Assembly: GCA_030612095.1 (NCBI GenBank)
Contig: JAUWOO010000005.1
Location: forward strand, 1 to 27,145
DNA: 27,145 nucleotides
Reading direction: 5' to 3'
From: Thermoplasmatota archaeon
Lineage (GTDB): Archaea; Thermoplasmatota; E2; DHVEG-1
Shown here: piece after piece, positions 23,577-27,145 of the stretch
Layout: each line of letters opens with the position of its first letter
Numbering within the stretch: position 1 is the stretch's first letter
The notes under the pieces: model-generated
What the model was told of the DNA's origin: nothing
Databases searched by the model: none
Seen by the model: only the letters and a program-made list of their open reading frames with translations
Program-made: the position numbers and the translations under genes

Positions 23577-23678
23577 ATGACAATCTGCAGAGTTGAGGAA
23601 ACTGACAACCCAGACGGCATCTGTGACAATTGCCGAAAGTCAATAATCAACTCAGATGAAATTCCACCAAACATCTAA
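23577..23678 (+). CDS. Possible 33-aa Cys-containing microprotein
   Basis: The ATG at 23577 follows an SD-like GGAGAGG by 8 nt and opens 33 codons to TAA. The peptide begins MTICRVEETDNPDG and then has ICDNCRKSIINSDEIPPNI, with a CxxC pair (Cys16, Cys19) and a further Cys4, as in half a zinc knuckle. Composition is polar and acidic. It is too short for homology recognition by eye; the SD and Cys pattern are the main support. Confidence 0.45.
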   Translation: MTICRVEETDNPDGICDNCRKSIINSDEIPPNI

Positions 23679-23844
23679 TTATATCTAAGCCATCCACTCT
23701 AAAAGTAAGTAAGGTGCAAACCAGTTATTTCCCATACTACTTATTCTAACAAGTGTAGATTTCCCCTAAAGACACTTTCTTGACTTTTCCAATTAAAATC
23801 AATTTCGCATTAGCAAGCTAGAAGTAAATAAAATAGTGAGAAAA

Positions 23845-24705
23845 TCATTCTTGTATTACTTTAATAGTAGGTCTCATAATGTATTTATCCTTCCCTGCTT
23901 TATGGACTGATTCATATACATCAAAGTCTAATGTCAGAACTGTTGTTTCATCCTCATAAATCCAGAATGATTTAATCAATTTCACTTTATTTGAAGGTAT
24001 TTTTAAGTCGTGTACTTCAATTTCTCCACTGTTATTGATTGTAATCTCTGCTTTTTCAACAGTTAAACGTATTTGTGTATATTTTCCTACAGTAAGTTCC
24101 TCTTCACCTAGTACATCAGTCACGTCTTGAAGTGCCATTAAATCAAATGTTTGAGATTCTTCTACTATTGTATACCATCCAGCAATTGAATTATCATCAT
24201 CGTCATCAATATCTCCAATCGTAGCAGTAGTAGTATACCAATCAATTACACCATTACCACTATCATTTGTAACAGTAAGATTTACTACATATACTCCTTC
24301 CTTTGAATAACTATGAGTTGCATTTTGTTCATATGAGATGTTTCCATCACCAAAATCCCATGACCAATTATATGGTTTGATACCAGCTGTAGCATTACCT
24401 TTGAAATAGATATCCTCTTCAACTTCTCCAAAATATGGTCCATATCCATTGGCTACGAAACCATCTCCATATTCATCCTCATTCTCATCTTCTTCATCTT
24501 CATCCTCATCATCGCCAGCATCTGATGTATGAACCTGTATCATTGAAATTGTTACATTTGCATATAGGATATCTAAATCCCCAGGTTTATCAGTTATCTG
24601 AAGGCGAAGAGTCCCCACAGATCCAGTCTCTACACAACCACTAAAAAATGAGGTTGCTACTAAAACTATTATCACTCCAATAATTAACAATTTTTTCATT
24701 TCCAT
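23845..24705 (-). CDS. Lipoprotein with PKD domain inserted in a DUF4382-like domain
   Basis: The 286-aa precursor has a hydrophobic signal ending in the lipobox FSGC, with Cys24 as the likely lipid-modified residue, so it is anchored outside the cell membrane. GTLRLQITDKPGDLD (about 30-45) and, far downstream, GWYTIVEESQTFDLMALQDV with KYTQIRLTVEKAEI and the C-terminal YIMRPTIKV form the two parts of a DUF4382-like beta domain. Between them lie an extreme acidic run (about 64-77) and a PKD domain (about 88-165) with WSWDFGDG and HSYSKEGVYVVNLTVTN. PKD domains are Ig-like folds used in surface adhesion or binding. A second acidic run DIDDDDD follows. The start is supported by AAGGAG six nt before the ATG. 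Function unknown; an adhesive or calcium-binding role is inferred. Confidence 0.85.
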   Translation of the reverse strand: MEMKKLLIIGVIIVLVATSFFSGCVETGSVGTLRLQITDKPGDLDILYANVTISMIQVHTSDAGDDEDEDEEDENEDEYGDGFVANGYGPYFGEVEEDIYFKGNATAGIKPYNWSWDFGDGNISYEQNATHSYSKEGVYVVNLTVTNDSGNGVIDWYTTTATIGDIDDDDDNSIAGWYTIVEESQTFDLMALQDVTDVLGEEELTVGKYTQIRLTVEKAEITINNSGEIEVHDLKIPSNKVKLIKSFWIYEDETTVLTLDFDVYESVHKAGKDKYIMRPTIKVIQE

Positions 24706-24960
24706 CCACTACTCCTTATTTTTTTATTAATCTTTTAGAAGTATTTATGATTTTCGCCTTCAATAAAAGTATTCTATTAGTAAATTATAAGTGTAAAACT
24801 CGCCACCATAGAAAGATCTTCTGTTACTGACAATTACAATTACAAAAAATAAGTAGAAGGACAGGCTGAAGAGAATCAATCCACCCCAATGGTCAGTGAA
24901 TTTTATTATCTACTTGGAAAATGTTTTCGTCTTATCGAATTGATAGATTCTTCGAGTTTG
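24706..24960. other. Short intergenic region
   Basis: The gap contains the SD (24712-24717 on the minus strand) and an AT-rich promoter-like stretch (about 24718-24740) of the lipoprotein gene, and downstream sequence of the DHH gene. I see no RNA gene or coherent small ORF. Confidence 0.4.
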
Positions 24961-26334
24961 TTATCTGGTAAGTTGAGTTTTTATCTCTTTTTCAAGCAAA
25001 TCCAAAAACTCTTCTTCTTTTCCTTTTGGAATTGTAGCACCAGCAGCAATGTTGTGACCACCACCCACTCCGTTTAATAGCTCAGCTGACTTCTTCATTG
25101 CCATAGAAAGATCTAGGCCTTTATCGATTAATTCTTGGGTTCCACGAGCAGATGCTTTTACTTCCCCCTTATCCTTATCGGCAAAGCCTATTAAAGGCAA
25201 ATCGTTGCTAGTTTCTCCAGAATTAAGAAGCATGTTTGCAACAATTCCAACGATGGTATCTCGTATGCCTGTACCAGTATGGAAAAACTGCAGATACTCT
25301 CTTTTTTCAATTCCGGCTTCCTTCGCAAATTGCAACCCTTCAACAAGATTGTGCCTATGTCCCTGTAAAAGAGTACGTGCCTTTTTGAGCCATTTGTCCC
25401 TATCACCAAGACAGACATTTAATCCTACTTCACATTGACCATATCTTGCAGTAGAATTCAAAAGTGTAGCAAATTCTTTAGCATCACGAAGCTCAGTACC
25501 TTCTTTTTCTTCATCTAAAATATATACTTCTCCAACCAGCCTCTTTGCCATCTTATGACCAAAACCTTTCGTTAGAAGTAACCATGCAATGCCTGATATT
25601 ATCGTACGCCGCTCATCTTTACTTAGATGAGCCCAGTTTCTCCAAGTGTCCCCATCTTTCATTTTTATGCCCAATTCACGTAAAAAGGCGACACATGCTG
25701 ATTCTCGTCCACTGAGACCAGGAATTAAAGGATCGTTTGCATACTGTAATAATTTGTAAATTGGACGGGTTTCTCTACCAAAATAACGAATGTCAGTTTT
25801 ATATTGAACTACACCTGCACTCTTTCCATCCTCAAGAATTTGCCGGTTAACACCCACAAGTCTGCAGTGTTTCCTATCCTGAAGATCCCCGCAAGCCCCG
25901 ACAATCGCCAAAGAAGCGAGATCCATGTTTTTTTGATCAATTGACTTGGATACAAAATATGTCACACCAGCACCACTTATCTGAAAAGATCCATCTAATC
26001 CAAAGAGATGTGGATTCAAATGAAAATTAAGATCTGAATCATCCGGGCATGCATGATGATCTGTGATTATCTTATTAATCTCCGGAGAATTCACACTGAT
26101 GCTACTTCCAAGATCAGTAAACCACACAAGTTCATGATTCTCATTTTTTAAACGCTCTAAAACCATTTTATCAAGTTGTTTAACAAATTCTATAGAATGT
26201 TGTTTACCCATACGCTTTAATGTTTGAGCGGCAATTGCACCTGCAGTTATACCATCTGCATCTATATGAGTTACAATATGAATTTCTTTTGAACGACTAA
26301 TAATGTCTGCTAAATTTTTTGCTCTTTTTAACAA
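24961..26334 (-). CDS. DHH-family exonuclease, archaeal RecJ/GAN type
   Basis: This 457-aa DHH/DHHA1 phosphoesterase resembles archaeal RecJ homologues such as GAN, the 5'-3' ssDNA exonuclease that binds GINS in the replisome. The catalytic motifs are complete: THIDADG (22-28), WFTDLG (71-76), TDHHACPDD (91-99) and GACGDLQDR (about 151-159). The C-terminal DHHA1 domain has the hallmark GVGGGHNIAAGA (from 422). It could also degrade RNA; the exact substrate is not readable. The start is a TTG at 26334: no ATG or GTG lies between it and the upstream in-frame stop, and a TATA-like GTATAACG at about 26356-26363 is about 26 nt before it, implying a leaderless TTG start. Confidence 0.88.
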   Translation of the reverse strand: MLKRAKNLADIISRSKEIHIVTHIDADGITAGAIAAQTLKRMGKQHSIEFVKQLDKMVLERLKNENHELVWFTDLGSSISVNSPEINKIITDHHACPDDSDLNFHLNPHLFGLDGSFQISGAGVTYFVSKSIDQKNMDLASLAIVGACGDLQDRKHCRLVGVNRQILEDGKSAGVVQYKTDIRYFGRETRPIYKLLQYANDPLIPGLSGRESACVAFLRELGIKMKDGDTWRNWAHLSKDERRTIISGIAWLLLTKGFGHKMAKRLVGEVYILDEEKEGTELRDAKEFATLLNSTARYGQCEVGLNVCLGDRDKWLKKARTLLQGHRHNLVEGLQFAKEAGIEKREYLQFFHTGTGIRDTIVGIVANMLLNSGETSNDLPLIGFADKDKGEVKASARGTQELIDKGLDLSMAMKKSAELLNGVGGGHNIAAGATIPKGKEEEFLDLLEKEIKTQLTR

Positions 26335-26818
26335 ATGAGTGCACCAACTTAGACGTTATACAAGATAGAAAAGATAGTCTCTGCCCACCTATATTGCAAA
26401 AGACCACTAATCTCCCATCTTCAGCTACCCACATTGCTTACTAATGATAAGTAGTTTCCGTTTTTACGACTTATCTTAACGCCGAAACTTGAAAGAATGA
26501 CAGAAAAAAATTTGGAAGATAAACAAACCTACCATTAATCGGATTTACTTGTTTTATCCCCCAAACAAATATCGTACAGTCTGTCCTATCTTCTTGAGAT
26601 CAACTCAATAATATCGAAACTTCTCAGTTCCCAAACTTTGCAAATCATTAACTCTACCTCCCCACTATAAAGATCCATAGCATCTGCTCTCTTAAAAAGA
26701 CATATGGTTTATTTTATTACCAAGAATACAGGAAGTAAATAGGCGATAACTCATTTTCCTTAATCTACACTCATTTCTCCAAAAGACCAATCTGTAAAAA
26801 AATAATGTGAGGCAGATA
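26335..26818. other. Intergenic region, no firm gene
   Basis: This 484-bp gap lies between two minus-strand genes. It includes the promoter of the DHH gene, a GGGGAGGT (minus, 26656-26663) before a 20-codon ORF (26586-26648, starts MICKVWEL), and a segment near 26766-26784 resembling one at 23497-23515. No tRNA, CRISPR or convincing protein is seen. Confidence 0.5.
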
Positions 26819-27145
26819 TTACTTATCTGCCATTGCTTTGTACTTGTTATATCGAGCGTTTACATTTTCCTCAAGTTTCTTATGAAGCTTTGTTGCCTCA
26901 TCCGGGAACGTTCTAGTAAGAACATTGTATCTCATCTCACCCATGATAAAATCATGCAATGTTCCATTTGGCTCTTTGTAATCTAGTTGGAATGGATTTT
27001 TACCCTCATCTGCAAGTCGTGGATCGTATCTGTATAGTGGCCAGTATCCTGCCTCGACTGCAAGTTTTTCCTCATCTTGGGTTTTTCCCATACCTGCTTT
27101 TATTCCATGATTAATACATGGTGCATACGCAATGATAAGTGACGG
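26819..27145 (-). CDS. nifJ: Pyruvate:ferredoxin oxidoreductase, single-chain type, C-terminal end (partial)
   Basis: Only the last 108 codons are in the window; the frame is open to base 27145, so the apparent ATG at 27091 is internal. The segment SLIIAYAPCINHGIKAGMGK, then AGYWPLYRYDPRLADEGKNP and FQLDYKEPNG, is characteristic of the end of the thiamine-diphosphate domain in one-polypeptide PFOR, which converts pyruvate and CoA to acetyl-CoA and CO2 and reduces ferredoxin. The Cys in APCINHG matches a residue of the family's C-terminal Fe-S region. Many archaea use a split four-subunit enzyme, so the fused form is noteworthy. It ends soon after this motif, without the long tail of some bacterial enzymes. 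Confidence 0.9.
   Translation of the reverse strand, partial: PSLIIAYAPCINHGIKAGMGKTQDEEKLAVEAGYWPLYRYDPRLADEGKNPFQLDYKEPNGTLHDFIMGEMRYNVLTRTFPDEATKLHKKLEENVNARYNKYKAMADK

Larger units (their letters stand above)
23326..23844. other. Intergenic region with micro-ORF, palindrome and pyrimidine tract
   Basis: This 519-bp gap lies between convergent genes. It holds a GTCCC/GGGAC dyad (23441-23458), a C/T-rich tract (about 23470-23495) and a segment (23497-23515) nearly repeated at 26766-26784. A 16-bp palindrome and a 33-aa ORF are listed separately. Nothing else is evident. Confidence 0.5.

Noticed and set aside
24470..24520. Short tandem CATCTT/CATCCT-like repeat considered as a CRISPR or satellite
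   Set aside because: It encodes the Asp/Glu run in frame and has no repeat-spacer structure.
24435..24644. Plus-strand ORF rich in His and Leu
   Set aside because: It is the opposite-strand shadow of the acidic run in the lipoprotein; CATCTT-type repeats translate as His/Leu.

Overview
The window reads as a stretch of an AT-rich archaeal chromosome. The archaeal marks are aIF5A, a Hel308 helicase, the KEOPS subunit Cgi121, an MptE-type pterin diphosphokinase, a GAN/RecJ-like DHH nuclease, DUF373, DUF116 and DUF835 proteins, a tRNA without encoded CCA, and TATA boxes about 25-35 nt before many start codons (leaderless or short-leader mRNAs). A bacterial-style single-chain pyruvate:ferredoxin oxidoreductase (only its 3' end is in view), the multi-PAS/DUF835 regulator and the PKD lipoprotein would fit a Thermoplasmatota-like euryarchaeon. 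That placement is inference, not something the sequence proves.

Region 1 (1-2.9 kb) is the 3' part of a foreign, visibly more GC-rich cassette: an HTH protein, a 100-aa protein and a large serine recombinase, joined by ATGA stop/start overlaps. It abuts a GH13 amylase gene (2.9-4.1 kb, minus) that ends right after the catalytic barrel and lacks the usual C-terminal domain, as if the cassette had cut it.

Region 2 (4.3-11 kb) holds a DUF373 membrane protein plus mptE (operon), a RIO/APH-like kinase, a geranylgeranyl-reductase-family flavoprotein, a Cys-rich DUF116 protein, a 43-codon ORF and an EamA exporter.

Region 3 (11-16 kb) is regulatory: a MobB-like GTPase, a five-PAS/DUF835/winged-helix protein, an Lrp/AsnC-like regulator with a long leader and strong Shine-Dalgarno (SD) site, and two very small proteins (61 and 52 aa).

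Region 4 (16-22.2 kb) is mostly information processing: an HI0933-family flavoprotein, then hel308-cgi121-tRNA-Arg(GCG) as one tight minus-strand unit, a divergent zinc-ribbon protein, and an EF-Tu-domain-II-like protein, aIF5A and agmatinase in a row. Agmatinase supplies putrescine, the first step toward the spermidine used to make hypusine (or deoxyhypusine) on aIF5A, so these genes form a plausible functional module.

Region 5 (22.2-27.1 kb) has a membrane-anchored FKBP, a 33-aa Cys-containing ORF behind a 16-bp palindrome, a lipoprotein with a PKD domain inserted in a DUF4382-like domain, the DHH nuclease, and the C-terminus of PFOR. No CRISPR array, rRNA or obvious defence island is present. 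The most notable structures are the amylase/recombinase junction, two hairpins with shared arms behind stop codons, and two related intergenic segments near the right end.
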